DNA of 58,032 bases, from NCBI GenBank assembly GCA_021129775.1, contig JAJOKP010000095.1, positions 1-58,032 of the forward strand, written 5' to 3'. Under the pieces are notes generated by a model. That model was not told the DNA's origin and searched no databases. It saw nothing but the letters and a program-made list of their open reading frames with translations. Positions 33,292 to 43,327 of this stretch are shown here, one piece after another. Origin of the DNA: Clostridiales bacterium (GTDB lineage: Bacteria; Bacillota; Clostridia; Peptostreptococcales; NVVX01). Both the position numbers and the translations under genes were made by a program. The stretch's first letter is position 1, and every line of letters starts with the position of its first letter.

Positions 33292-34689
33292 ATGCTGAGT
33301 ATAGAAAAAGTTACCGATGCAATTGAGGAGCATAACCTGTTAAATAAAGGAGATAAGGTCGTCGTAGCTGTTTCAGGAGGACCTGATTCTGTATGCTTGT
33401 TACATTTATTATGCGCGTTGAAAGACAGATACGAAATGAAGCTATATGTTGCGCATTTGAATCATAATTTTAGAGGGATAGAAGCACAAAAAGATGCACA
33501 GTATGTTGCTAATTTATGTGAAGAATTGAATGTCATATGTTTTGTCAAAAGCGTGAATGTAACAAGTTATGCAAAACAAAACCATATGTCTGATGAAGAA
33601 GCTGGCAGAATTAAACGATATGAGTTCTTTAATGAAGTTAAAGAAAAGGTAGGTGCTAATAAAATTGCAGTTGGTCATAATTTAAACGATCAAGCCGAAA
33701 CATTATTAATGAGACTGCTTAGAGGGGCAGGTTTACAAGGACTATCATCTATATGGCATAAAAGGGGGGATGTTATTCGTCCGTTATTAGATGTTGAAAG
33801 AGAAGATATTGAAGAATACTGTAGTGTTAATAATCTAACACCAAGGATAGATGCTACTAATTTAAAGCCGGTTTACCATAGAAACAAAATTAGGTTAGAG
33901 CTTATGCCATATTTAAAAGAAAATTATAATCCGAACTTAACTGAATCGCTTGCTAGAACAGCTAAAATATTTAAGGAAGATAGTGATTACTTAGATTTAC
34001 AAGCGAACGAAAATTTTGAGTTGATAAGCACGATAGACAACGATGACAAAGTAACAATTCCAATTGCATTTCTTGACACATTACATGGAGCTATGAAGAC
34101 GAGAGTATTTAGACTAGCAGCAGAAAGATTAGTTGGTAGACGTGAAGTTTTTACATATATGCAGATTCAGAATATACTGGCGCTTGTTGACAATAATAGT
34201 ACAGGGAAAAAATTGCAACTTTCCATGGCGATTACAGCAACAATCAGTTATGATAAATTGATATTTACTACTACTACAAATGATGCTGATGCGGAGTACT
34301 TATATAGATTAGAGATTGGGGGATTCGTGAAAGTCGATGTTTTAAATACTACATTTAAAGCAAAACTTGTAAATGAGAATGCGATAAAAGATGTTGGAGC
34401 AAGCAAAAGTAAGAAGTTTTTTGATTTCGATAGAATTATAAATGGTCTATGTATTAGAAATAGAAAGCAAGGAGATATTTTTAAACCTTTGGGAATGAAG
34501 GGAACGAAAAAACTTAAGAATTTTTTTATTGACAAAAAAATAGATAGAGAAGAACGTGACAAGATTGCGTTGGTATGCGATGGAGAGAGAATAATGTGGG
34601 TCGTAGGGCATAGAATAAGTGATTATTATAAAATTACAAAGAATACAACCAGATTTTTGTTAATAGAATGCTATGAAAACGAGCTTTAA
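33292..34689 (+). CDS. tilS: tRNA(Ile)-lysidine synthase
   Basis: 465 residues. It attaches lysine to C34 of tRNA-Ile(CAU) so that it reads AUA. The ATP-pyrophosphatase motif is AVSGGPDSVCLLHLL, followed by GHNLNDQAETLLMRLLRG. The C-terminal TilS domain (RNRKQGDIFKPLGMKGTKKLKNFFID) is typical. It stands just before ftsH, as in most Firmicutes, but the usual hpt gene between them is absent. Confidence 0.95.
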   Translation: MLSIEKVTDAIEEHNLLNKGDKVVVAVSGGPDSVCLLHLLCALKDRYEMKLYVAHLNHNFRGIEAQKDAQYVANLCEELNVICFVKSVNVTSYAKQNHMSDEEAGRIKRYEFFNEVKEKVGANKIAVGHNLNDQAETLLMRLLRGAGLQGLSSIWHKRGDVIRPLLDVEREDIEEYCSVNNLTPRIDATNLKPVYHRNKIRLELMPYLKENYNPNLTESLARTAKIFKEDSDYLDLQANENFELISTIDNDDKVTIPIAFLDTLHGAMKTRVFRLAAERLVGRREVFTYMQIQNILALVDNNSTGKKLQLSMAITATISYDKLIFTTTTNDADAEYLYRLEIGGFVKVDVLNTTFKAKLVNENAIKDVGASKSKKFFDFDRIINGLCIRNRKQGDIFKPLGMKGTKKLKNFFIDKKIDREERDKIALVCDGERIMWVVGHRISDYYKITKNTTRFLLIECYENEL

Positions 34690-34748
34690 CTGCCAGTGTT
34701 TGACCCCAAAGATGAAATGATAGTTTGAAAAATAATAATCATATATCA

Positions 34749-34777
34749 TTGTGTTTACAATTGTATTGTGATAGAAT
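34749..34777 (+). promoter_or_regulatory. Probable promoter of ftsH
   Basis: TTGTGT (34749-34754) and TAGAAT (34772-34777) with a 17-base spacer, 38 bases before the start codon. The hexamers are only a moderate match. Confidence 0.45.
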
Positions 34778-34814
34778 GATTTAGCGGATATTTTTGTTGG
34801 AAAGGATGATATAG

Positions 34815-36818
34815 TTGAAGAAATTTTTTCGTGGCGCGAGCTTTTATATTTTAATTTTTTTAGTACTCATGCTGATAGTTCAAGAATTTGCGAAACCAAA
34901 TGAGCAAAAAATAGATATAGAATTCTCCGTGTTACATGAAGCAATACTAAATGGCGATGTACAAAGAATTCATATAGTAGAGCGTTCTTTAGAAGGAACA
35001 ATGTTAAAAGATGGGGCAGTGATAGAATTTAAGTCATTTGTTCCAGCTATGTATAGTGAAGAAGCTTTCACTAAGTTATTGGTAGAGCAAATGGAGGAAG
35101 GTTCAGTTGTAACGGGCGCCTCGCCGCCAGTAACGCCATGGTATATTCAAATGCTGCCATACATTATTATGATGCTTATATTTGTAGTGTTTTGGTTTGT
35201 GTTTATGAACCAATCTCAGGGTGGCGGCAACAAAGTGATGTCTTTTGGTAAAAGCAGGGCAAAGCAACACAAAGAAGAAGATAAACAAGTTGCTTTTAAA
35301 GATGTAGCGGGATTAGATGAAGAAAAAGAAGAATTAGAAGAGTTGGTTGATTTTCTTAAAAATCCGAAGAAATATATAGAACTTGGAGCAAGAATACCGA
35401 AGGGAATATTAATGGTAGGACCACCAGGAATGGGTAAAACTTATTTAACCAAAGCAGTAGCCGGTGAAGCTAAAGTACCTTTTTTTAGTATTAGTGGTTC
35501 TGATTTTGTAGAGATGTTCGTTGGGGTTGGTGCCTCACGTGTGCGTGACTTGTTTGACAATGCAAAGAAAAACGCTCCTTGCATCGTATTCATTGATGAA
35601 ATTGATGCTGTAGGTAGAAAAAGAGGAGCAGGCCTAGGCGGCGGGCATGACGAAAGAGAGCAAACCCTAAATCAGCTACTAGTTGAAATGGATGGGTTTG
35701 GAATTAACGAAGGAGTTATTGTTGTTGCCGCAACAAACAGACCAGATATATTGGATCCTGCATTACTACGAGCAGGAAGGTTTGATAGGCAAGTAATGGT
35801 GGGACTGCCGGATATTAAAGCGAGAGAGGCCATAATAGCTGTTCATGTACAAGGTAAGCCTTTAGCGAAAGATGTAGATTTAAAGATTATTGCAAGAAGG
35901 ACTCCTGGATTTACTCCGGCAGATATTGAAAATTTAATGAATGAAGCGGCGTTATTAACTGCGCGTAAAAATGCAAAGAAAATAGATATACATACTATTG
36001 AGGAGGCAGTTACTAAAGTAATTGCGGGGATCGCTAAGAAAAGCAAGGTTATAAGTGAAGAAGAAAGAAAATTAACAGCATACCATGAAGCAGGGCATGC
36101 TGTACTAGCTGAGTTGTTACCCAAGATTGATACTGTCCATCAAGTAACGATAATACCTAGAGGACGTTCTGGTGGTTTTACAATGGTGCTACCAAAAGAA
36201 GATAGGTATTATATGACGAAAAAAGAAATGGAAGAGCAGATCGTACATCTACTTGGAGGTAGAGTTGCTGAAAAACTTGTTTTAGATGACATTAGTACTG
36301 GCGCATCAAATGATTTGCAACGAGTAGCTGCAATTGCGAGAGCCATGGTGACTAAGTATGGGATGAGTGAAAAAATAGGGGCGCTAGCTTTAGGGAGTAG
36401 TAGTGATGAAGTATTCTTAGGAAAAGATTTTACTTCAAGACGAGATTATTCAGAGGAAATTGCAGCAGAAGTTGACAAAGAGATTAGAAGAATTGTCGAT
36501 ACTGCCTATAAAATAACAGAAAAATTGCTAGAAGATAATATTGATAAACTACACACTATTGCTAAGGCGTTGTTAGTTATTGAAACCTTAGATGCAGCAC
36601 AGTTTAGGTTTGTTTTTAATGGGAATTTGCAAATTACAGATGATGATACTGTCACTTCTGTTGAAAAAAAATATAAAGAATTAATAAAGCAAGAAAAGAA
36701 AGCATTAGTGGAGAAAGAGAAAGCATTAGATAATAAGGGAAAAAAAGAATTGCCTGAGGAAGAGAAAATATCATTGGACGAAGGAATAGTGGAATTGCCT
36801 AAGAAAGAAGAAAAATAA
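34815..36818 (+). CDS. ftsH: ATP-dependent zinc metalloprotease FtsH
   Basis: 667 residues, TTG start with AAAGGATGA upstream. Two membrane segments (about residues 8-22 and 112-132) flank an outer domain. The AAA+ domain has Walker A GPPGMGKT, Walker [13 protein letters not shown], the second region of homology [18 protein letters not shown] and the protease motif HEAGHAV. It removes damaged or unassembled membrane proteins and some regulators. The C-terminus has a lysine/glutamate-rich extension. [10 protein letters not shown] differs from the usual GTGKTLLAKA but keeps all catalytic residues. Confidence 0.97.
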   Translation: MKKFFRGASFYILIFLVLMLIVQEFAKPNEQKIDIEFSVLHEAILNGDVQRIHIVERSLEGTMLKDGAVIEFKSFVPAMYSEEAFTKLLVEQMEEGSVVTGASPPVTPWYIQMLPYIIMMLIFVVFWFVFMNQSQGGGNKVMSFGKSRAKQHKEEDKQVAFKDVAGLDEEKEELEELVDFLKNPKKYIELGARIPKGILMVGPPGMGKTYLTKAVAGEAKVPFFSISGSDFVEMFVGVGASRVRDLFDNAKKNAPCIVFIDEIDAVGRKRGAGLGGGHDEREQTLNQLLVEMDGFGINEGVIVVAATNRPDILDPALLRAGRFDRQVMVGLPDIKAREAIIAVHVQGKPLAKDVDLKIIARRTPGFTPADIENLMNEAALLTARKNAKKIDIHTIEEAVTKVIAGIAKKSKVISEEERKLTAYHEAGHAVLAELLPKIDTVHQVTIIPRGRSGGFTMVLPKEDRYYMTKKEMEEQIVHLLGGRVAEKLVLDDISTGASNDLQRVAAIARAMVTKYGMSEKIGALALGSSSDEVFLGKDFTSRRDYSEEIAAEVDKEIRRIVDTAYKITEKLLEDNIDKLHTIAKALLVIETLDAAQFRFVFNGNLQITDDDTVTSVEKKYKELIKQEKKALVEKEKALDNKGKKELPEEEKISLDEGIVELPKKEEK

Positions 36819-36828
36819 AAGCACATGT

Positions 36829-36854
36829 AAAATCGTCTATATTAGGCGATTTTT
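36829..36854 (+). terminator. Terminator after ftsH
   Basis: AAAATCGTC (36829-36837) pairs with GGCGATTTT, allowing one U-G pair, and ends in a T run. Confidence 0.75.
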
Positions 36855-36882
36855 GTTTACTCAAAACTTTTTGTGAAAATAC

Positions 36883-37127
36883 TTGCATTAAACGGCAAAA
36901 GAAGGTAGAATGACTGTATTAGATATCGTTGTATTATAGCATTTGCAAGGGGCTGAATTAGAACTTGCAGATAATAGTAGTAGTTGTGTATAGAATTTAA
37001 AGAGTGCTTGCATTGAATTGAATTGAATCAATTGATTTTGAGTAAGAGAGTGCTTTATTGATTAAGACAGATGAGCCATTGAATGTTGCAAAACTGAAAT
37101 TGTTCAAAATAGTATAGGAGGAAGAAA
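36883..37127 (+). promoter_or_regulatory. Probable promoter and long leader of the methylmalonyl-CoA operon
   Basis: TTGCAT (36883-36888) and TAGAAT (36906-36911) have a 17-base spacer. The leader to the start at 37128 is about 210 bases, AT-rich, with a small ATTGA tandem repeat around 37015-37034. I looked for a cobalamin riboswitch because the operon encodes a B12 enzyme, but found only an isolated GCCATTG. The gap from 36819 to 37127 contains this and the ftsH terminator, and no gene. Confidence 0.45.
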
Positions 37128-38807
37128 ATGTTTGACAAGAACGAAATTAAGCAATTAAAGAAAAAAAAGAACGTGTGGGAGGAAGAAAAGGTTCAAAAGA
37201 CTTTGAACAGATTTCCAGAAAGAAAAGAGCAATTTACCACAGTTTCAAATAAAATAGTGGATAGGCTGTACACCCCAATTAACGTAGAAGATTTTGATTA
37301 CCAACAAGATTCAGGTTACCCAGGCGAATTCCCATTCACCCGTGGTGTTCAACCTACGATGTATCGAGGACGATTGTGGACAATGAGACAATATGCTGGA
37401 TTCGCAACAGCAGAAGAATCTAACAATAGATATAAGTTTTTGTTAGAGCAAGGACAAACTGGTTTGTCTGTAGCTTTTGACTTGCCAACACAAATAGGTT
37501 ACGATTCAGATCACTCTTTATCGCAGGGAGAGGTAGGGAAAGTGGGCGTAGCGATAGACTCCTTAAAGGACATGGAAATATTGTTTGACGGCATCCCACT
37601 AGATAACGTCAGTACTTCAATGACTATTAATGCACCTGCAGCAGTGCTTTTAGCGATGTATATTGCGGTTGCAGAAAAACAAGGTGTTTCATCTGACAAA
37701 TTAAAAGGGACAATACAAAACGACATATTGAAAGAATATATTGCAAGAGGCACTTATATTTTCCCTGTAGAGCCATCAATGAGGCTAATCATAGATATAT
37801 TTGCATACTGTGCTGAGGTAGTACCAAAATGGAACACAATAAGTATTTCGGGGTATCACATTAGAGAAGCAGGTTCAACAGCAACACAAGAGGTTGCATT
37901 TACTTTGGCGGACGGGATTGCTTACGTAGAAGCAGCAATAAAAGCGGGGCTTGAGGTTGATAGTTTTGCACCTAGATTATCATTCTTCTTCAATGCACAT
38001 AATGACTTATTAGAAGAAGTATCTAAATATAGAGCTGCAAGAAGATTATGGGCTAAAATCATGAAAGAAAGATTTGGAGCAAAGAATCCTAAATCTATGC
38101 AACTAAAATTCCATACTCAAACAGGAGGCTCAACATTAACTGCGCAGCAGCCTGAAAACAATATCGTAAGAGTTGCTATACAAACATTAGCAGCGGTATT
38201 AGGTGGTACGCAATCACTACATACAAATTCTAAAGATGAAGCATTAGCACTTCCTACGGAAGACTCTGTAAGAATTGCACTTAGAACACAGCAAATAGTT
38301 GCGCATGAAAGCGGGGTAGCAGAAACCATCGACCCTCTTGCAGGTTCGTATTATGTTGAAAGCCTAACTACAGAAATTGAAAATGGTGCAATGGACTACA
38401 TCAAAAAAATTGACGATTTGGGTGGGGCAGCAAAAGCTATAGAAAAAGGATATATACAAAAAGAAATTATGGATAGTTCCTACGAATATCAAATACAAGT
38501 GGAGAAAAATGAACGTATAATAGTAGGGATGAATAAATTTAAAATTGAAGAGAAAGCACCAAAGGGTTTGTTAAAAGTTGACCCTGCTGTAGGCGAAATG
38601 CAGAAGGCTAAGATAAATCAACTTAAAAGTGAAAGAAACCAGAAAGAAGTAGAAAGCAGACTTAGAGCGTTAAAAGATGCTGCAACAGGCGATGATAATT
38701 TAATGCCGTATATACTTGAAGCGGTGAAAGCTTATGCTACGCTTGGAGAAATTTGCGATGAATTAAGAGGAGTTTTTGGAGAATACGAACAGAGTGTCAT
38801 TATTTAA
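37128..38807 (+). CDS. mcmA: Methylmalonyl-CoA mutase large (catalytic) subunit
   Basis: 559 residues, the TIM-barrel part only; the B12 domain is encoded by the next gene. The enzyme interconverts succinyl-CoA and (R)-methylmalonyl-CoA by a radical mechanism. Characteristic stretches are [21 protein letters not shown], with the substrate-contact Tyr and Arg, and [13 protein letters not shown], and [26 protein letters not shown] precedes the ATG. It leads an eight-gene run (mutase, MeaB, epimerase, decarboxylase) that makes or uses propionyl-CoA. Confidence 0.95.
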   Translation: MFDKNEIKQLKKKKNVWEEEKVQKTLNRFPERKEQFTTVSNKIVDRLYTPINVEDFDYQQDSGYPGEFPFTRGVQPTMYRGRLWTMRQYAGFATAEESNNRYKFLLEQGQTGLSVAFDLPTQIGYDSDHSLSQGEVGKVGVAIDSLKDMEILFDGIPLDNVSTSMTINAPAAVLLAMYIAVAEKQGVSSDKLKGTIQNDILKEYIARGTYIFPVEPSMRLIIDIFAYCAEVVPKWNTISISGYHIREAGSTATQEVAFTLADGIAYVEAAIKAGLEVDSFAPRLSFFFNAHNDLLEEVSKYRAARRLWAKIMKERFGAKNPKSMQLKFHTQTGGSTLTAQQPENNIVRVAIQTLAAVLGGTQSLHTNSKDEALALPTEDSVRIALRTQQIVAHESGVAETIDPLAGSYYVESLTTEIENGAMDYIKKIDDLGGAAKAIEKGYIQKEIMDSSYEYQIQVEKNERIIVGMNKFKIEEKAPKGLLKVDPAVGEMQKAKINQLKSERNQKEVESRLRALKDAATGDDNLMPYILEAVKAYATLGEICDELRGVFGEYEQSVII

Positions 38808-38845
38808 TAGAGTTTTACCAGTAAGAAAATGAGGAGGAAATGCAC

Positions 38846-39259
38846 ATGGGGAAAACGATTCGGGTTTTAATTGCAAAACCAGGTCTAGATGGACATGACC
38901 GTGGAGCTAAAGTGATTGCAAGAGCATTAAGAGATGCAGGAATGGAAGTAATATATACTGGGCTTAGGCTAACACCTGAGCAAATTGTACAATCTGCGAT
39001 ACAAGAAGATGTAGATGCTGTGGCATTAAGTATTTTATCTGGGGCACATAATTATTTGTTGCCACGAGTAGTAGAGCTACTAAAAGAAGAGAATGCTTAT
39101 GATGATATATTAGTTTTGGGTGGCGGCGTAATACCAGAAGAAGATATTCCACAACTAAAAGAAAAAGGGATTGCAGAAATTTTTACACATGGAACCTCAA
39201 CTCAAGTCACTATAGATTTTATTAGGAACAATGTAAAAAATAGCGTTCGATGTTCATGA
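38846..39259 (+). CDS. Methylmalonyl-CoA mutase small subunit, B12-binding domain
   Basis: 137 residues from the ATG at 38846 (spacing from GAGGAGG favours it over the ATG at 38840). [10 protein letters not shown] is the DxHxxG cobalamin motif with His17 as axial ligand, followed by [18 protein letters not shown] and [11 protein letters not shown]. It forms the mutase with the preceding subunit. The split arrangement is common in anaerobes and archaea. It ends 85 bases before meaB. Confidence 0.95.
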   Translation: MGKTIRVLIAKPGLDGHDRGAKVIARALRDAGMEVIYTGLRLTPEQIVQSAIQEDVDAVALSILSGAHNYLLPRVVELLKEENAYDDILVLGGGVIPEEDIPQLKEKGIAEIFTHGTSTQVTIDFIRNNVKNSVRCS

Positions 39260-39344
39260 AGGAATATATAGAACATATGGCAAAGCAAGAACTACCCCCT
39301 CTTGCCTTTGGGAGAGAACTGTAAGCAGATAGGGAGATAGCAAT

Positions 39345-40307
39345 ATGGACTTACTAAACGGATTACTAAACAAAGAAAAAAGAGCCATTGCTCGAATGAT
39401 TACTTTGGTTGAAGCAAATGATGAGGAAGCTTTAAGAATATTAAGTGATTTATATAAATTTTCGGGTAAAGCGTATGTTATAGGTATTACAGGACCGCCA
39501 GGAGCAGGCAAGAGCACTTTGACAGATAAGTTGGCTAGCAACCTTCGTAAGGAAGGCAAAAAAGTTGGCATTATTGCAGTTGATCCAACTAGCCCATTTA
39601 CTGGAGGAGCAATATTAGGAGACAGAATCAGAATGAATAAACTAGCCACTGACCCAGGGGTTTTCATCAGAAGCATGGGGGCAAGAGGTCATTTAGGGGG
39701 CATATCAAAGGCGACACACGCTGCCGTAAAAATACTAGACATTGCTGGCTTTGACTATATTTTCATAGAGACAGTAGGAGTAGGACAGTCAGAAATTGAT
39801 ATTGTAAAGGCTACAGATACTGTTGTAATGGTAATGGTTCCAGGATTAGGTGATGATATACAGGCATTAAAGGCTGGAATTATGGAAATAGCAGATATAT
39901 TTGCAGTTAATAAATCCGACAGAGATGGCGCAGATAGAACTAAAGTTGAGATTGAGATGATGTTAGACTTTAGTTGCACTAATTGGCGTCCGCCAGTGAC
40001 TAAAGTAGTTGCAACTTATAATGAAGGAATTGAAGAGTTAATTGATAATGTTTTTGAACACAAAAATTTTCTGATTAGTTCCGGGACTTTTTTGGAAAAA
40101 AGAATTTTAAATAGTGAGGCTGAAATAATTGGATTGATTAAAGATAGAATAATTGATAGAATAGTGAATGATTCATCAAATGAAAATGATGTGAGAATAT
40201 ATGCAGAGCAGGCAGCTAAACGAAAGATTGATCCGTATACTGCTTCTGTAGAATTGCTTGTTAAATCTATGAAGGAGGTGGACAATAGTGGATGTAAAAA
40301 AGGTTGA
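39345..40307 (+). CDS. meaB: Methylmalonyl-CoA mutase-associated GTPase MeaB
   Basis: 320 residues. G3E-family GTPase that protects the mutase and gates loading of adenosylcobalamin. Walker A GITGPPGAGKSTLTDKL, then GIIAVDPTSPFTGGAILGDRIRM, a switch region ETVGVGQSEID, and the base-recognition NKSD. GGGAGATAGC precedes the ATG. Its 3' end overlaps the epimerase gene by 20 bases. Confidence 0.95.
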   Translation: MDLLNGLLNKEKRAIARMITLVEANDEEALRILSDLYKFSGKAYVIGITGPPGAGKSTLTDKLASNLRKEGKKVGIIAVDPTSPFTGGAILGDRIRMNKLATDPGVFIRSMGARGHLGGISKATHAAVKILDIAGFDYIFIETVGVGQSEIDIVKATDTVVMVMVPGLGDDIQALKAGIMEIADIFAVNKSDRDGADRTKVEIEMMLDFSCTNWRPPVTKVVATYNEGIEELIDNVFEHKNFLISSGTFLEKRILNSEAEIIGLIKDRIIDRIVNDSSNENDVRIYAEQAAKRKIDPYTASVELLVKSMKEVDNSGCKKG

Positions 40308-40689
40308 TCATATTGGAATAGCTGTAAAGAACATAGAAGAGTCATTAAAGTTCTATAAAGACGTATTAGGCATTGAGTGTACGGAAATTGAGGAAGTGAC
40401 TGAGCAGAAGGTTAAAGTTGCCTTCTTGCCAATAGGAGATACAGAACTTGAACTTTTAGAATCTACAGACAAAGATGGACCAATTGTTAGATTTATTGAG
40501 AAAAAAGGTGAAGGGATGCAGCATATAGCATTTCAAGTAGCGAATATTGAAAAAGCTATTCAAGAAATGCAAGATAAAGGAATTAGAATGATTGACGAAA
40601 AACCAAGATATGGTGCAGGTGGGGCAAAAATAGCTTTTTGTCATCCGAAGAGTACTGGCGGAGTGCTAGTAGAACTAAGCGAAAGATAG
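40288..40689 (+). CDS. mce: Methylmalonyl-CoA epimerase
   Basis: 133 residues, GTG start behind GAAGGAGGTGG. It interconverts (R)- and (S)-methylmalonyl-CoA, linking the mutase to the decarboxylase. A glyoxalase-fold metal enzyme: VDHIGIAVKNIEESLKFY (first metal His), ELELLEST, GEGMQHIAFQV (second His) and PKSTGGVLVELSE (Glu). The length is normal. Overlap with meaB implies coupling. Confidence 0.95.
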   Translation: MDVKKVDHIGIAVKNIEESLKFYKDVLGIECTEIEEVTEQKVKVAFLPIGDTELELLESTDKDGPIVRFIEKKGEGMQHIAFQVANIEKAIQEMQDKGIRMIDEKPRYGAGGAKIAFCHPKSTGGVLVELSER

Positions 40690-40800
40690 TAAATTTGTTT
40701 AGTGTAGACCACAGAGACGGAGCACTCATTTTGTTGCGATTTCTGAGTGGAACATTTAAAATAGTAATCTCAATAAAGTAACATTATTTTAGGAGGGTAT

Positions 40801-42351
40801 ATGATGTCGTCAAGCAAGCTAGAACAACTGCGCCAACTTAAAGAGGATGTAAAATTAGGTGGCGGTGAAAAGAGAATTGAAAGTCAACGCAAAAAAGGTA
40901 AAAAGACTGCTAGGGAAAGAATCAACTTGCTATTTGATGAAGGCTCATTTGTAGAAGTAGGAGCATTTGTAAAACACAGATGTAAGAATTTTGGCATGGA
41001 TAAAACTAAAGCGCAAGGAGAGGGAGTAGTAACAGGTTATGGGCAAGTAGATGGGCGACTTATTTACGCCTATGCGCAAGATTTTACAGTTTTAGGCGGT
41101 TCTTTAGGAGAAATGCATGCAAAAAAAATATGTAAGATACAAGATTTAGCATTGAAAATGGGAGCTCCAATGGTTGGCATTAACGATTCTGGTGGGGCAA
41201 GAATACAAGAAGGTGTTGATGCGCTATCAGGGTATGCAAACATTTTCTTTAGAAACACGATCTCATCAGGGGTAATACCGCAAATAACAGCCATAATGGG
41301 ACCATGTGCTGGTGGAGCGGTTTATTCGCCTGCTATTACCGATTTTGTTTTCATGGTTGACAAAACTAGCCAGATGTTCATTACTGGGCCTCAAGTAATT
41401 AAGACAGTGACAGGCGAAGAGGTAACATCAGAAGTTCTTGGTGGTGCAAAGACTCATAATACTATAAGTGGAGTTGCACATTTAGTTTCTGATGGTGAGG
41501 CTGAGTGTATTGAAGACATTAAGAAACTGCTTAGCTTTTTGCCATCTAATAATATGGAAACAGCGCCAATTTATGAAGTTCAAGATGAGCTAAATAGGCT
41601 GATTCCTGAATTAGATGAAATTATACCAGAAAATCCGAATAAGCCCTATAATATGAAAAATATTATTAAAGCGATTGCGGACGAGAACGATTTTTTTGAA
41701 ACACAAGCTGATTATGCTAAAAACATAATTACAGGATTTATTAGGTTAAATGGACAATCTGTTGGAGTCATTGCAAATCAACCTAAAGTGTTAGCAGGAT
41801 GTTTAGATATAAATGCTTCAGACAAAGCAGGGCGATTTGTAAGAACTTGCGATTGCTTTAATATTCCAGTACTAAGCATTGTGGACGTACCTGGATTCTT
41901 ACCAGGAACAGCACAAGAGTATGGAGGAATAATAAGGCATGGCGCAAAACTACTATATGCGTATAGTGAGGCGACAGTGCCGAAAATTACATTAATTGTA
42001 AGAAAAGCATATGGTGGAGCATACATAGCGATGTGCTGTAAAGAACTAGGTGCAGATGTTTCTCTTGCATGGCCAAGTGCTGAAATTGCTGTTATGGGAC
42101 CAGATGGTGCTGCAAACATAATATTTAGAAAAGAAATTGCTGATTCTGATGATCCGCAAATGATTCGTGTGGAGTTAGTTGATAATTATAAGAGAGAATT
42201 TGCTACGCCATATAAGGCGGCAGAGAGAGGCTATATTGACGATGTGATTGAACCTTCATCAACTAGAAAAAGGCTTATTGATGCACTAAATATGACGGCT
42301 AGCAAAAGGGAAGTAAGACCATCTAAAAAGCATGGTAACTTACCAGTGTAA
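40801..42351 (+). CDS. mmdA: Methylmalonyl-CoA decarboxylase alpha subunit (carboxyltransferase)
   Basis: 516 residues. It transfers CO2 from (S)-methylmalonyl-CoA to biotin. The crotonase-like halves show GGSLGEMHAKKICKIQDLA, GVDALSGYANIF, GPCAGGAVYSP and later VDVPGFLPGTAQEYGGI and AYGGAYIAMCCKEL. ATGs at 40801 and 40804 are both possible after AGGAGGG; the second has the better spacing. The presence of the beta, delta and biotin subunits downstream makes a Na+ pump far more likely than a soluble propionyl-CoA carboxylase. Confidence 0.94.
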   Translation: MMSSSKLEQLRQLKEDVKLGGGEKRIESQRKKGKKTARERINLLFDEGSFVEVGAFVKHRCKNFGMDKTKAQGEGVVTGYGQVDGRLIYAYAQDFTVLGGSLGEMHAKKICKIQDLALKMGAPMVGINDSGGARIQEGVDALSGYANIFFRNTISSGVIPQITAIMGPCAGGAVYSPAITDFVFMVDKTSQMFITGPQVIKTVTGEEVTSEVLGGAKTHNTISGVAHLVSDGEAECIEDIKKLLSFLPSNNMETAPIYEVQDELNRLIPELDEIIPENPNKPYNMKNIIKAIADENDFFETQADYAKNIITGFIRLNGQSVGVIANQPKVLAGCLDINASDKAGRFVRTCDCFNIPVLSIVDVPGFLPGTAQEYGGIIRHGAKLLYAYSEATVPKITLIVRKAYGGAYIAMCCKELGADVSLAWPSAEIAVMGPDGAANIIFRKEIADSDDPQMIRVELVDNYKREFATPYKAAERGYIDDVIEPSSTRKRLIDALNMTASKREVRPSKKHGNLPV

Positions 42352-42382
42352 TAGATTTTAAAAAGAGAGGTGACATTTAGCA

Positions 42383-42778
42383 ATGCTATTAGAGAGAATG
42401 AAGTATTCTATGGATACGTTAACTACGGGCGAAAAAATTGTAGCGAGTTTACAAGTAACAATCATAGGAATTGCAATAGTGTTTGTTGCTTTGCTGGCGC
42501 TGTATCTCGTTATTAGAATTATGGAAAAAACTATTGGCAAACCTGCGGTGTGTCATAAAATAGAATGCGAAGAACAATCCACAAATGTGAAAAATAATGA
42601 AATTGCCGAAGTCGAGATTGATAATGCAGAACTTGTAGCGGTCATTGCTGCAGCTATTAGTGCAACCCTAAACACTTCGACATGTAATATTGTAGTAAAA
42701 AATATAAGAAGAGTTAACAATGAGAGTCCTGCTTGGGCTAAAGCGGGTAGAACTGAACAGATAGGTAGTATGTTATAG
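42383..42778 (+). CDS. mmdD: Decarboxylase delta subunit (OadG-like, single membrane segment)
   Basis: 131 residues. One membrane segment (LQVTIIGIAIVFVALLALYLVIRIM) near residues 25-50, then a charged linker and a C-terminal end typical of OadG/MmdD (VAVIAAAISATLN). It anchors the carboxyltransferase to the membrane subunit and assists assembly. AGAGAGGTGAC lies 11 bases upstream. Placed between alpha and biotin carrier genes, as in Veillonella-type clusters. Confidence 0.85.
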   Translation: MLLERMKYSMDTLTTGEKIVASLQVTIIGIAIVFVALLALYLVIRIMEKTIGKPAVCHKIECEEQSTNVKNNEIAEVEIDNAELVAVIAAAISATLNTSTCNIVVKNIRRVNNESPAWAKAGRTEQIGSML

Positions 42779-42859
42779 TAAATATTTAAAGAAGTGATTG
42801 AATGCTAAGATAATCGTAAATTTGCAAACTAGGTGTATTAAATTTAGGAGGAATAACTA

Positions 42860-43255
42860 ATGAAGAAATATAATATTACTGTAAATGGCGTTAGCTATGA
42901 AGTAGAAGTTGAAGAGTTAAACGGAGGAGCACCGTCAGTGCCAACAAGTAGACCAGTAGCTACTACAACTCTAAAAGCTACACCAAAACCTGCTCCAAAA
43001 CCTGTGCAAGCTGCGCCAAAACAAGCAAAGGCTTCAGCAGGAGCTACTACAGTAGAAGCTCCTATGCCAGGGAACATATGGAAAATACAGGTAAAAGAGG
43101 GGCAACAAGTAAAAGCAGGCGATGTCTTAATTATATTGGAAGCAATGAAAATGGAAAATGAAATAATGGCGGAGCAAGATGGGACAGTAGAAAAAATACA
43201 TGTTACAGAGGGTGTTGCAGTTAATGGTGGAGATTTGTTGGTCTCACTAACCTAG
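42860..43255 (+). CDS. mmdC: Biotin carboxyl carrier subunit of methylmalonyl-CoA decarboxylase
   Basis: 131 residues. A short N-terminal domain is followed by a Pro/Ala/Lys-rich hinge (about residues 35-62) and a biotinyl domain with EAMKMEN; Lys97 is the biotinylation site. It shuttles carboxybiotin between MmdA and MmdB. AGGAGGAATAAC precedes the start. The biotin ligase gene birA lies 1.5 kb downstream. Confidence 0.95.
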   Translation: MKKYNITVNGVSYEVEVEELNGGAPSVPTSRPVATTTLKATPKPAPKPVQAAPKQAKASAGATTVEAPMPGNIWKIQVKEGQQVKAGDVLIILEAMKMENEIMAEQDGTVEKIHVTEGVAVNGGDLLVSLT

Positions 43256-43327
43256 CACTAGAGAAGAAAATAAATTGACGGGCGAAGCAAAAAGAATTCG
43301 CAGTCTGATTTGAAAGGAGACTCAACA

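Noticed and set aside
37075-37081. GCCATTG in the mutase leader as part of a cobalamin riboswitch
   Set aside because: Only a partial B12-box-like heptamer is present; the other conserved cobalamin riboswitch segments are missing.
40801-42351. Propionyl-CoA carboxylase beta subunit
   Set aside because: No biotin carboxylase gene is nearby, whereas OadB-, OadG- and biotin-carrier-type subunits follow, pointing to the Na+-pumping decarboxylase.
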